Position numbers and translations under genes: made by a program. Positions 24,208 to 34,932 of a stretch of 64,000 bases of DNA are shown one piece after another. Within the stretch, counting starts at the first letter, position 1, and each line of letters begins with the position of its first letter. The notes under the pieces are model-generated. The model ran no database searches, was not told the DNA's origin, and saw nothing but the letters and a program-made list of their open reading frames with translations. The DNA is taken from the NCBI GenBank assembly GCA_030549335.1, contig JAUKPH010000018.1:7502001-7566000 (forward strand). Reading direction: 5' to 3'. The DNA is from Pontederia crassipes (taxonomy: Eukaryota > Streptophyta > Magnoliopsida > Commelinales > Pontederiaceae).

Positions 24208-24216
24208 TTCTTTTAA

Positions 24217-25015
24217 AGGTGATTTCATTCGCATAGTTTTCTTACATGTTTCTATAGCATACAATTTAGTTATTGATGATACAATACATTTTTCTAACTT
24301 TGAATTTCCATGAGACTGTTGCTCCTTATCAAGTACATTACTGACCATCCACATCATCACCATGTATGTCAGCCCTAGTAAATCTATCTAAGAGTGGCAC
24401 AACATCATCATAATATAAATGTTTTTAAGAAGTATATTGCAGATATATGAGAATTAATTTGAATGCTTGCTAATGCTCTTTAACAGGATTGATACTTGAT
24501 AGTAATCAACTTACCATATCAAATGTTTGGAAACGTCATATCTAACATCTTTTTTAAATATATAAAAGTATATCAACTAGCCAAATGGATTATAAAATCA
24601 ATTTCTAATTTCCGCAAAATTGAAGGTTAAGAAAATAAATCTTTATAATAATCCAAATAGCTTAAATCCCAATAAATAATGAGAATAAGATATCCAAACA
24701 ATTCAAAAATTAATTAATAATGAGAATAAGATTGTAATGCAGTGGTACATCTATATTTGTAGTAGTCGTTATCGTTTTATTTATTTTTCCTTTAAACACG
24801 AAATACGAGAAATTAATTTATAAAATTATTTTTTTACCCTTTGATTATATTTGAATTATTTATAGCATCTAAAACAAGTATAATTATATCATATATGCTT
24901 TACCTTTTTTTTTTAATATCCTTATTTTTCATTCACTGTTTATACCCCTTGTATATAGCAAATATAAAATATTAAAAAATACTTATCGAAAAAAATATTA
25001 AAAATATAAAACAAG
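24217..25015. other. AT-rich spacer, no gene seen
   Basis: No ORF or repeat structure that I can support. A short direct repeat (AATAATGAGAATAAGAT) occurs at about 24675 and 24717. Confidence 0.4.
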
Positions 25016-25236
25016 ATGTTGACTTCACTTCATTCGAGCCTCCGAAACCATAGCCATGAATTCAACAAGAAGGTCGCTTTTCGTCTCCGCATGGCGATTG
25101 ATCTCCTCCTCAGAGTCACCTTTAACGAAGCCGACTGCAGCCTCGTGGGCTACACCTCCGTCTTCGTTGTCGGCCACCTCCTCGAGGAGAACCGATGGAT
25201 CAAAGAGTCCACCGGTCGCGCGGTGCCATACTACAC
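25016..25236 (+). CDS. Candidate first exon of an unrecognised gene
   Basis: I do not recognise the protein. The frame from the ATG at 25016 reads LRMAIDLLLRVTFNEADCSL then VGYTSVFVVGHLLEENRWIK and ends PYYT at a good splice donor (CAC|GTAAGT, 25237). Third codon positions from about 25085 are nearly all C or G in an otherwise AT-rich neighbourhood, which supports coding in this frame rather than in the minus frame 25025-25273. No acceptor with a matching continuation was found up to the LINE at 26452, so later exons may be missing or displaced. It could be an orphaned gene piece. Confidence 0.4.
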
Positions 25237-26438
25237 GTAAGTCTCCAGCTCGCTCTCTCGTTTTCACAGACATGCCTATTCAACTTTTCAAAGAAATAGA
25301 CAACAAAAGATTTCCAACTTGCTAGAATTTGGTCAATAAAGCACAAAACTTTGTAGTCATTCATATATTTTGATCAAGTGTTAACTTTTTTTTCTCTTGG
25401 TTAGCTTAATGTTCCCAGTTGTACATATGTTGTTTGATGAAATGTTAGTTACCTGCGCACAATGTTCTGAGTTATGGTTGATAGGAAAAAGAATTTGCCA
25501 TGTGAGGGTGTTCTTCTTAATGCAGGGTTAGTGAGACTCAGAAAAAGAGCACGCAGGATTGCACGCTCAGTGTTGCTATAAACTTCTTGATATAAAGAAG
25601 CTTTGGGAAGTTTATTTTCTGTGTCATTTTCGTCTCCTTTCTATCCTAACTTTGCCGCATTTTGTGAAAATGACAGTTGCGTGCACAAAATTACATGAAC
25701 GAGAGCTTTTCAGGAGGAAATCTAGCTTTCTTTAGTGGTTTGATCATGTTCCAGGGATAACGACTAAATATAATATAATCATCGCCTCCATCATTCAGTT
25801 TAGGGATGCCTCATTCGTACCATTATCCCATTTATCACCAATGGAAAAAAACTCGTATATTCTCAAAATTAATGAGGATCTGTTTTTTATATATCTTCTA
25901 CCACCAAGAATGTTCAATGTAACAGTCAGAATTAGAAAGAAAAGGAAGCTATGTTGCAACAGTTGGGGGAAGTTACGACCCAATAGTAGCGACCAATTAT
26001 CTAATCCTCCTCATGATGCTCTCTCTCTCCCCTCCCCCATTAAGTTACAACACCCAAAGCCCTAAAGGATGTCACCACTTTTTCTCTTCTCATCTTCATC
26101 AGGACACTCCAAAAGAATCACCAGAGGAAAGAGGAGAGACGACAGAGGAATGTCGCATTGAGGAAGGGGTCAACGTCATGGTTGTAGGCATTGAAGAAAG
26201 GAAGGGAATCGGACTGTCACACCCTCGAGCTATGACCTATGTCGGACCATCAAGGTGTCACATCATCACTAGGCGTTGCACCAAGCACATATGACTGACC
26301 TTGTCGCACCTTGTCACTATAATACCCACCTAACATTGTGACATGTCAGAGTCTCGTCACACCTTAAACATCAAATCTCTTGAACTATCGTACCAAGTGT
26401 ATTTAGCCACTTATTTCATTGATTAGATTAATTTTAGA
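25237..26438. other. Spacer, no gene seen
   Basis: Moderately AT-rich sequence with several short frames (25795-25983 minus, 26013-26294 plus) that show no family signature. The LINE inserted at its right end. Confidence 0.4.
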
Positions 26439-26451
26439 TGTATTTATTTAA

Positions 26452-29400
26452 ACTCCGCCTATATTTTATAGCCGGTCCCAAGCCCGGATAAAGGAGGAGG
26501 GTTGTGTTAGGCCCCGACAGCCAACATAAAATCATGTCGAATCTTATGAACATGGATCAACGAATATATTGTGTTAATGCTAGGTCGTTACCCGTAAGTA
26601 ACGCGCTGTACAGCTCGGGTACAGTGATAAGAGAGCAAGAGCCGCTGCATCCTCGCCTGAATGCAGTGTTAAATCAGCAAGGGCTACCGCACTCTAATGG
26701 ACGGAGGCGGTTAAAGAAGCTAGTTCATGAGACTAAGGTCAGATTAGGTTCTTGGAACATTGGGACATTGAATGGGAAGCGCCTCGAGGTGGCACAATTA
26801 ATGGACCAGCGTAAGATTAGTATCTTATGCTTGCAAGAAACTAGATGGGTAGGAGAGGGAAGTAAAGAGATTAGGTTAAATGGTTCCAAACTTTGGTACA
26901 CAGGTAAGGTAAATGGAAGGAATGGTGTTGGTATTATCGCGGATGCAGAATGGAGGAAGAATGTTGTGGAAGTTAAAAGGATTGAGGATCGAATCATATC
27001 CGTGAAAGTAATTGTTGGAAAGGAGACTATGAACATTATTAGTGCATATGCACCCCAAGTAGGAGCAGAATCACATCTCAAGGAGAAGTTTTGGGCAGAT
27101 ATGGAGGGTTTGATTGAAAGTATACCAACAACCGAGAAAGTTTATATTGGGGGAGACCTTAATGGACATGTTGGTAAAGAGGCAGGACCACATGCAAGGG
27201 TTCATGGTGGTTTTGGTTTTGGGGAGTTGAATGAGGAAGGACAAACTATTATTGATTTTTCTTTAGCATACGACCTTAAGATTATCAACACTTATTTTAG
27301 GAAGAGAGAGGAACATTTAATCACATACAAAAGTGGAACTCATAGGTCTCAAATCGATTTTTTCTTGATAAGAAATACTGATAAAAGACGTTGCACTAAT
27401 TGCAAAGTAATTCCTGGGCATGGGGTGACTACACAACATAGATTGTTAGTTCTTGATATGCAAATAAAATGTATAAAACCAAAATCCCGAACAGTTTTTG
27501 ATCGAAAGATCAAGTGGTGGCAGTTAAAGGGGGAGAAGCGAGAGACTTTTAGAAGTAAGTTATTAGAGGAAAGTGTGTGGGAGTTAGAAGGAGATGCTAG
27601 TATCATGTGGAAGAATGTGGCAAAAAAGGTTGAAATGGTTGCTAAAGCCATTTTAGGAGAATCAAAAGGTTTTGGACCACGAGATAAGGAGACTTGGTGG
27701 TGGAATGAGGAGGTCCAAGAAAAGGTGCGTAATAAGAAGAATTGTTTCAAGGCGATACACTTGGACAATAGTTCTGACAATTGGGAAAAGTATCGTTTGG
27801 CGAAAAGGGAGGCTAAGAAGGCAGTTAGTGATGCTCGTGCTAAAACATATGAGGGGTTTTATAAGGAGTTAGGGACAAAGGCGGGTGAACAAAGGATTTA
27901 CAAGATTGCAAGGAACAAAGAGAAGGAGTCGAGAGATTTGGATCAAGTAAGATGCATAAAAAATGAAGTTGGCAAGGTTTTAGTTACTGAAGGAGATATT
28001 AAGAACAGATGGGAAGAGTATTTCTATAAGCTATTTAATGATGGATGTGAAGGTTCGCGTTGTGATTTGGAGGACTTGACAGTTAGCGAATGTGAGCTTA
28101 ATAGGTCATTTTATCGTAGAATTAGAGTCTCGGAGGTTAGCGAAGCTCTTAAGAAAATGGAGAATGGTAAAGCCGTTGGACCGGATGGTATACCGATTGA
28201 AGTTTGGAAATGTTTAGGAGAAAAAGGTGTGTTGTGGTTATGTAAACTATTTAATGAGATTTTACGGTCGAAAATGATGCCTGATGATTGGAGATTAAGT
28301 ACATTAGTTCCTATTTACAAAAATAAAGGGGATATTCAGAATTGTGCAAATTATAGAGGGATTAAACTTATGAGTCACACTATGAAATTATGGGAAAAAG
28401 TGATTGAGCATAGATTGAGAATGGAGACTAGTATTTCTGAGAGACAATTTGGGTTCATGCCAGGAAGATCCACTATAGAGGCGATTTATTTACTAAGGGG
28501 GATGATGGAGAAGTATCGAAGTAGGAGAAGAGACTTACATATGGCTTTCATTGACTTAGAGAAGGCGTATGATCGGGTACCAAGGGATGTACTTTGGAAA
28601 GCCTTGCAAAAGAAGAGGGTGAATGTTGCCTACATTAAGGTAATACAAGATATGTACGATGGGGCATTGACTAGGGTTAGGACACCCGGAGGTGAGACAA
28701 ATGAATTTCCTATAGGAATTGGCCTACATCAAGGATCAGCTTTAAGCCCGTATCTATTTAACTTAGTTATCGATGCTATAACCGAGAGTATCACAGAGGA
28801 GGTACCTAAGTGCATGCTATTTGCGGATGATATAGTACTTTTAGCGGATTCAAGAGAAGAGATTAATACAAAATTGGAAATATGGAGAAATACGTTGGAG
28901 TCAAAGGGTTTTCGTTTAAGTAGGAATAAAACAGAATATATGCATAGCAATTTCACAAATAAACAACTTAGAGACGATTTGAAAGTTAGGTTAGGGGAGG
29001 ATATAATTCCTCAAGTGACAAAGTTTAAATATTTAGGATCAATTGTAAGACAAGATGGTGAGATTGATGACGATGTTAATCATAGAATTCAAGCTGGTTG
29101 GTGTAAGTGGAGGAAAGCCACTGGAGTTCTTTGTGATAGAAAAGTACCCAATAAAGTTAAAGGAAAATTCTATCGTACTGCTATAAGGCCAGCAGTGTTA
29201 TATGGTAGTGAATGTTGGGCTATGAAGGGACAACATGAACGTAAAGTGGGGGTAGCCGAAATGAGGATGTTGAGATGGATGTGTGGTCATACAAGATTAG
29301 ATAAGATTAGGAATGACCATATACGTGAACGAGTCGGAGTGGCTCCTATTAGTGAGAAAATGGTAGAGAATCGTTTGAGATGGTTTGGTCATGTTCAGAG

Positions 29401-29626
29401 AAGACCATTAGATGCGCCAGTAAGAAGAGTAGATCAAATAATCTGGAGTCCGATTAAAAGAGGGAGAGGGAGGCCAAGGCGGACACTTGGCGAACTAATA
29501 GAGCAAGATCTATTGGTGAATAATATACCGAAAGGTTTGGTTACTAATAGAGCGGAATGGCGTCGTATGATCCATGTAGCCGACCCCACCTAGTGGGATA
29601 AGGCTTTGTTGTTGTTGTTGTTGTTG
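26452..29626 (+). mobile_element. Full-length RTE-clade LINE
   Basis: The element is about 3.2 kb and starts ACTCCGCCTATATTT. It has one long ORF and ends almost directly after the stop codon with a (TTG)n tail. TGTATTTATTTAA flanks it (26439-26451 and 29625-29637), a 13-bp target-site duplication. Size, single ORF, very short 3' end and (TTG)n tail fit plant RTE elements. An intact ORF plus a perfect duplication indicate a recent insertion. Shorter relatives lie at 32553, 33478, 45916, 47891 and 60113. Confidence 0.95.
26534..29593 (+). CDS. RTE LINE endonuclease/reverse transcriptase ORF, 1019 aa, intact
   Basis: The protein nicks target DNA and primes reverse transcription of the LINE RNA from the nick. 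An AP-like endonuclease spans about residues 70-310: VRLGSWNIGTLNGK, LQETRW (E102), GGDLNGHVG (D208, N210), SQIDFF (D275) and TQHRLL (H302). The reverse transcriptase spans about residues 560-860: NYRGIKLMSHTMKLWEKVIE, FGFMPGRST, FIDLEKAYDRVP, LHQGSALSP and FADDIVLLAD with catalytic D765-D766. The C-terminal part contains WMCGHTRLDKIRND and ends HVADPT. The first ATG is chosen; a longer frame exists only with a GTG at 26504. No stop or frameshift interrupts it. Plant genome annotations often mislabel such ORFs as craniofacial development protein 2-like. Confidence 0.95.
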   Translation: MSNLMNMDQRIYCVNARSLPVSNALYSSGTVIREQEPLHPRLNAVLNQQGLPHSNGRRRLKKLVHETKVRLGSWNIGTLNGKRLEVAQLMDQRKISILCLQETRWVGEGSKEIRLNGSKLWYTGKVNGRNGVGIIADAEWRKNVVEVKRIEDRIISVKVIVGKETMNIISAYAPQVGAESHLKEKFWADMEGLIESIPTTEKVYIGGDLNGHVGKEAGPHARVHGGFGFGELNEEGQTIIDFSLAYDLKIINTYFRKREEHLITYKSGTHRSQIDFFLIRNTDKRRCTNCKVIPGHGVTTQHRLLVLDMQIKCIKPKSRTVFDRKIKWWQLKGEKRETFRSKLLEESVWELEGDASIMWKNVAKKVEMVAKAILGESKGFGPRDKETWWWNEEVQEKVRNKKNCFKAIHLDNSSDNWEKYRLAKREAKKAVSDARAKTYEGFYKELGTKAGEQRIYKIARNKEKESRDLDQVRCIKNEVGKVLVTEGDIKNRWEEYFYKLFNDGCEGSRCDLEDLTVSECELNRSFYRRIRVSEVSEALKKMENGKAVGPDGIPIEVWKCLGEKGVLWLCKLFNEILRSKMMPDDWRLSTLVPIYKNKGDIQNCANYRGIKLMSHTMKLWEKVIEHRLRMETSISERQFGFMPGRSTIEAIYLLRGMMEKYRSRRRDLHMAFIDLEKAYDRVPRDVLWKALQKKRVNVAYIKVIQDMYDGALTRVRTPGGETNEFPIGIGLHQGSALSPYLFNLVIDAITESITEEVPKCMLFADDIVLLADSREEINTKLEIWRNTLESKGFRLSRNKTEYMHSNFTNKQLRDDLKVRLGEDIIPQVTKFKYLGSIVRQDGEIDDDVNHRIQAGWCKWRKATGVLCDRKVPNKVKGKFYRTAIRPAVLYGSECWAMKGQHERKVGVAEMRMLRWMCGHTRLDKIRNDHIRERVGVAPISEKMVENRLRWFGHVQRRPLDAPVRRVDQIIWSPIKRGRGRPRRTLGELIEQDLLVNNIPKGLVTNRAEWRRMIHVADPT

Positions 29627-29637
29627 TATTTATTTAA

Positions 29638-29793
29638 TGGTAGATGGTGGTTTCAATTTTATTTGAGGTATGCTGATTTATAGTCAAATGATAGTCATGT
29701 GCACTGATTAGCTATTCATAGCACTATGTCATAATTTGATCTCTTATTGTTCATCATATGATCTAATCATGACCCTGATACTCTTGATCATAT
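29638..29793. other. Short spacer between two LINEs
   Basis: Nothing recognisable lies between the RTE target-site duplication and the L1 target-site duplication. Confidence 0.4.
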
Positions 29794-29808
29794 AATTACA
29801 TGACTTTT

Positions 29809-31537
29809 TTTTTTGAAATATTGGGGAATCCCTACCAAGATGTAGGCTTCCGATTATTGAGAGGATATAAAAATTTAGAAATTAAAGATTGTAGAACTTA
29901 TATACAAAAGGAGCACTAACACCAAGCACCAAATGTGCATCAATCATCCGACCACAACTTTATCATGATCAAAGCATGGGATGTAATATTATCCATATAG
30001 CAACGTTCATCCTTAAAGACAGGCATTTCTTTGTAACCAAATTGCCTTGATGACAACAATTGGTGACAGCTTTTTACGTCTTGGATCATATTTCATGATT
30101 GCTTGATGTCTACCTCCTTGTTTGAATGATTGCCAGAAATGTCTAGCTGAGGATATGTCTAACCATTGGCATCTTGTAGCTGCCCACGTCTCTCTTGCAA
30201 AGACACCCAAAAAATAGATGGTTGATGTCTTCTTCAGCATCTCCACATAGGGTGCAAGAAGCATCACATGTAGGCAGCCACCGTTTGCGATAGCTTTTGG
30301 TGAGAAGATGCCCACGACGAAATAGCCATGCAAAAAATTATATCTTTAATGGCATCTTTAGCTTCCAAAGCAGCCTACAATCGATCCTCAGCTCATTGTC
30401 CACCTGACCTGTTACTATGTGTAGAGCTAAATATGCATTTTTGGCTGAGAAAATGCCCAAGGACCAAATCCATGAATCCTTCTTATCAGCCGTTATTCGT
30501 TTACACTCAATGATCCCTAGTAAATTGATGAAATCAAAGATTCGTCGGTTGGATAAAGAAGTTGAGAAAGGAGGTAGCTAGCCATGCCCCATTGGAGTGA
30601 CCAATGGGTGACCAAAAATCGGCCACACATGCTTGCTTGTCCACAGCAAGGGCATATAATTTTGTAAACATTTCAGCAAGTGGAATTGTCGATGCCCAAG
30701 CATCTTTCCAAAATCGAAAAAGCTTTTCGTTACCCAAACAAGTGGATAGAAATGGGCGAATCTTGGAGAGCACTGACGTCACCCCTCTCCAAAAGGATGA
30801 AGCACCAGATGGCAACAACAGACGTGGTTCCCGTGAGACGGTCCCGTGACATGCAAAAATCACATTAGATCAGTTATCATTTGCATCACCCATCAAGCGA
30901 CACACCCATTTAGCAAGGAGAGCTTCATTTGTTCGGCGAAAGTCACGAACACTAAGACCACCTTCTGAAGTTGGCCTGCTAACATCCTTCCAAGCCACTA
31001 AATGTGTACATTGGGTACTAGTGCCCGAGTGATTACAGAAGAAATTGCTTCTTAACTTATCAATCCGAGTTTCCACAGTACGTGGAAAAGGTAGGATTGA
31101 CATGAAATAAATAGGAATAGCGGAAAGAATTGACCGCAACAAAGTAAGCCGACCACATCGGATAGAAGTTTGGAGCTCCACCCCACGAGTCGTCGTTCTA
31201 CTCGTTTTGTTATAGACATCCAATCTTGAGATAGTATTGCTTTATCAACGAGAGATAGTCCAAGATATTAAATAGGAAGTGCACACAACGGCGTTTGTAG
31301 TGTTGTTGAGCACTCTTGCCAATCCAGATCATCCATACTAAAGGCGATAAGTGAATATTTAGATCTGTTTATATGAAATCCAGAAAAATCCTCGAAAATG
31401 TCAACCAAGATTGAAACCTTCCGAGCCGCGCTTCAATAAATAACATAGTATCATTTGTGTACTGTAATAAAGGGATGTACTGTAATAAAGGGATGATGGT
31501 GCTGCCACTCTTAGAATATCCAGAGAAGCCTGTAATA
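29809..31537 (-). mobile_element. 5'-truncated L1-type LINE
   Basis: On the minus strand this is the 3' end of an L1 element, with its poly(A) shown as a T run at 29805-29814. AATTACATGACTTTT occurs on both sides (29794-29808 and 31538-31552), a 15-bp target-site duplication. A small tandem duplication of GTACTGTAATAAAGGGAT lies near its truncated end (about 31460-31495). Confidence 0.9.
30013..31223 (-). pseudogene. L1 reverse transcriptase C-terminal and zf-RVT region, broken
   Basis: Three minus-strand frames carry the region downstream of the L1 reverse transcriptase core: LLRSILSAIPIYFMSILPFP with HLVAWKDVSRPTSEGGLSVR (30870-31223), FWRGVTSVLSKIRPFLSTCL with GNEKLFRFWKDAW (30534-30863), and a zinc-finger-like end (30013-30333) with FARETWAATRCQWLDIS and IKAIWLQRNACL. 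Stops and frameshifts separate them. The catalytic FADD part lies beyond the truncation. Confidence 0.85.
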
Positions 31538-31552
31538 AATTACATGACTTTT

Positions 31553-32552
31553 GATTATCAAACCCAGTGATAATTGAATATTGAACATGATAAAATTCAA
31601 AAAAATGTTTAATGAAGAGCTCTATTGTTATTTATTGACAATGGTCAACCAATGAGTTGAGAAATACTCCATTGGTAAAGAAAGAGTCGAAAGATACTCT
31701 ACGGACTCTTATTTTAGGAAGTACAAAAGTACTCCATTGGCTCAGGTTCTCTGTGAAAATTGGCAATTCTCGTGTAGGAAGTCGAATCTGGCCCAAGTGT
31801 GGTCATTGTTGCGGTGTCTGGTTGATAGTCGGGGCGACACAGTCGGGTTTCTTAACCACTCAGCCCGGACCACCTGAACAGTTTCACTGGAGAAGAAGCT
31901 TGACCGTCACGTTGACTAAGGTTCTGTCGAGGACATGGTGATGTCGGCAGTGAGGAAAACAATGACTGGCGGAGTGATGATGCAGCGTTGGCGAGAGACA
32001 TGGTGGAGGTGGGATGAGCAGGTGAGGAGGCACTGATCACTGGATGTGGAGGAAGTCGTCAGAGAAGAGGAACGACGGTGGTGTGGTCCGACAAAACAAA
32101 TCTGACCCAGTTATAAATAGCCAAATTCCACCTGAGTAGTGACTGTTTCTCCTCAGCAACCACACGGAATCATTGTTGGAATAAAGGCCATCATAACGGT
32201 GGTTGGGTGGCAGTACAACGGCTAGATTCCGTTTGAATTTCAAATGAAATTGCATCCGTTTTCATGTAGAAAAGAGTTACAATCTATAATTTTATATGAG
32301 TCCTAGTTGATGATGGGCAAAGTCAAGCTAACAACTAAAAGCTAGTCTTTATTCCATACTATAGATTTTTCTTTTATTAGAGTCTTTCTTACTTTGGTTT
32401 ATTATCTAAATGTCGTCTCGTGGAGTCATGTATTCTGGTCCTTTAATTGTTTGACATTAAATATTCTATTTTGAGCACTAGTGGTTTTTACAACAAAAAC
32501 CAAGTCCGGACTGACAAAAACCTGAGCTGGATGAAAGTTTTGATTTTCATAT
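31553..32552. other. Spacer, no gene seen
   Basis: No recognisable coding region. Frames at 31852-32040 and 32037-32255 (minus) lack family features. Confidence 0.35.
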
Positions 32553-32650
32553 CAACAACAACAACAACAACAACAAAGCCTTATCCCACTAGGTGGGGTC
32601 GGCTACATGGATCATACGACGCCATTCCGCATTCGTTGATCCATGTTCAT
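32553..32650 (-). mobile_element. Internally deleted RTE derivative, 98 bp
   Basis: Starting with (CAA)n, it holds the last ~75 bp of the RTE LINE (minus strand) joined at GCGGAATGG to a ~25-bp piece of the LINE 5' region (ATGAACATGGATCAACGAAT). About 3 kb between them is missing. A target-site duplication is not clear. Confidence 0.85.
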
Positions 32651-32849
32651 GTTGATGCTCGGTGTCCATTAACTTTATGTCTTTGATTGTCCACTAAAGT
32701 TCTTAATCGAGAAATCATTCTTCTTCTTGATCTTTAATTCTTATCCGGGCATATCATGTAGGCATCATGGTATAATAATCAATCCATACTTAGCATGACA
32801 TCATACTACTATAGCAGATAAAAGGTTTTGTCTGTCTTCTTCGACGACA

Positions 32850-33310
32850 ATGGATACTCACAAAATCTTATCGCCCGAAGTGGCTGCCTCTGGCTGATGT
32901 ATTATGCGATTTTTTTGAGGCGGGGCTAAGGATGCTAATCATATGTTTTTTATTTGTCGGGTGACATCGGAGGTTTGGAAGCGTGAGGGTGTCGATGGTT
33001 GGATGTGACTTCTGTAGTAGCATTTTGGAGCTCATATCGATTTGGTGGGCGACAATGACAATTTTGGACATATGTATCAAGACATCAATAGTTACTACCA
33101 TTAGTGGTTTCTTTGGGCTATTTGGATGCAGCGCAATGCTTGTCTTTTCCGAAAGGAGTTGGTATTTGGAGAACATCACTTTACATGCGACTTCTTTGGC
33201 AAAGTTGTGGGCTAATGATTAGGGGTCCATCTATTTCTTTTCCTTTTGTAACTAGACTATAATGTAATCCAATTGTTATTTAATAAAGATGGATATCTAC
33301 GCGTCTTCGT
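32850..33310 (+). pseudogene. L1-type LINE 3' end (zf-RVT) fragment
   Basis: Plus-strand text reads DANHMFFICRVTSEVWK and, shifted, WMQRNACLFRKELVFGEHHF, as in the C-terminal zinc-finger region of plant L1 LINEs. It compares with WLQRNACL in the other L1 at 30013. Frameshifts are present and the ends are approximate. Confidence 0.6.
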
Positions 33311-33477
33311 AAGCATCCTTTTTTTCATTTCAAAAGAAAATATGACATCATGGTCTACCATAGGTAGCACTATGAAGTAAGTTGAGTACTTCACCCCTTC
33401 AATCATTTTTTTAGGAGAAACCCCTTCAATCATTACTGGTGTGTTTGAAAGATAATATCTGGTGGAGACACTCCATA

Positions 33478-33672
33478 CAACAACAACAACAACAACAAAG
33501 CCTTATCCCACTAGGTGGGGTCGGCTACATGGATCATACGACGCCAATCCGCTCTATATTCGTTGATCCATGTTCATAAGATTCGACATGATTTAATGCT
33601 GACTGTCGGGGCCTAACACAACCCTCCTCCTTTATCCGGGCTTGGGACCGGCTATAAAATATAGGCGGAGTT
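33478..33672 (-). mobile_element. SINE-like internally deleted RTE element, 195 bp, 18-bp TSD
   Basis: Read on the minus strand it consists of the first ~117 bp of the RTE LINE (from AACTCCGCC, including the ATG region) fused to its last ~80 bp with the (TTG)n tail. About 2.98 kb is missing (LINE 26568 to 29548) at a short shared ATA. TGGTGGAGACACTCCATA flanks it perfectly (33460-33477 and 33673-33690), so this compact form was itself retrotransposed. Confidence 0.95.
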
Positions 33673-33769
33673 TGGTGGAGACACTCCATAATTTGTTATA
33701 ATATCAAATTGTAATTTCATACTTTCCATCCAGTAAATAGGCAAAAGCATATGATATAAAAGAATGTGT

Positions 33770-34763
33770 TGCACTAAAATCAAACAATACATGATCAATG
33801 ACAAGGAGATTACCTTGGATCACTTCATTGGACTTCTGTGCCTCATTTACCTACATAGTGTAGACTCTGCTTGGTTCTCTTTGCTAGATATCACTCTGTT
33901 TTTCTTTGATTTTGTCTTGTTGGTCAGGCCTCTTCTCGGGATAGTTCCGAATGTAGTGGCTGATCTTGCCACATTGAAGGCATGCTCCAGATTCATTCAC
34001 CCATGTGAAACTTGTTGTAGTGAGAGCAAGGCTTGTGGCCTTGTCTACCATCATTCCTAGCATATGATTTTGGAGTCCTTGACCTTCTTACACTGGTCCT
34101 TCTACTCTTTCCTAGAATCTTTGCCCTTACGCTCTTCATACGATCGGGCAAGATTTGAAGGGAGCGTAATGGCCTTGGTCATGGTTTTAGGATCACCATT
34201 CGTGACTACCATCCTCAGGCCTGGATTCAAACCCTTGATGTAGTGTCTGAATCTAGCCCTCTCGATGCTCCGCTCCCTAGAATGCTATACCTGTCGAAGG
34301 ACAAGATTGAATTGAGTGCTTTGCAACAAACATAAATGTTCTGGAACTTCTCTTGTTTCTACTATTGGACATGGAGGAGGAGGTAATGATCCTTGAATGT
34401 CTTCTAGAATTCCTTCTAGGAAATCTCTTCATCTTCATCAAATTGAGCCCTTGTCGTGAACCTTCACCAATGACATACTTGGTCAACTAGTTAATGAGTT
34501 GCGAAGTTGACCTTATGTCTCTCGGAGCAGTTCATTGTCCGGAACTTCCGAGTGGATAATATTTAGCCAAGCTCAACCTTGTCCAAATTCTTCTCCAAAT
34601 TGAAGGTTGGGGGATGTAGGCTCGAGAATTTTTTAATTGAGAGGTTTGAGTGGCTTGAGAGCCCAACATTTCTTTTCATAGCACAAGTTATGCAGCTCAT
34701 GCTTTCAGTCAAATCTCTTTGCCCTCCTGAAGCATTTCCTCTAGATGAACCCCCTACTTTCAT
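33770..34763 (-). pseudogene. Gypsy (chromovirus-type) gag fragment
   Basis: The minus strand opens with a gag N-terminus-like KVGGSSRGNASGGQ and PPTFNLEKNLDKVEL. Decayed central gag text follows (the EEFLGRN...F-x-D-x-Y region is frame-shifted around 34280-34480). Near 33940-34010 a zinc knuckle reads CLQCGKISHYIRNY: its last Cys has become Tyr. Stops break the frame. Gag packages the element RNA; pol is absent. Left end approximate. Confidence 0.7.
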
Positions 34764-34915
34764 CCTTTTCAAAACTAGAATCAACCACAAATTAGTTAGT
34801 TAATCCGAAACATACATAAAAGAATATAAGCTTTAGATACACTTTAACTTTTGATGGCTGCTCATGATTGTTGCCCATAAACTTAGACTCTACTTGACTT
34901 AGGTTCTAACCAATT

Positions 34916-34929
34916 GCTTTGATATCAAA
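34916..34929 (-). other. Degenerate primer-binding site of the gypsy relic
   Basis: GCTTTGATATCAAA is the complement of TTTGATATCAAAGC, near the TTTGGTATCAGAGC site used by chromoviruses. It sits between the gag remnant and LTR-like sequence. Confidence 0.55.
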
Positions 34930-34932
34930 TTA

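Noticed and set aside
26725..27780. Minus-strand frames of 118 and 143 aa across the LINE
   Set aside because: They are shadows of the intact plus-strand LINE ORF.
32553..32650. Target-site duplication for the 98-bp RTE derivative
   Set aside because: Flanks (GATTTTCATAT and GTTGATGCTC) share no convincing repeat, so none is claimed.
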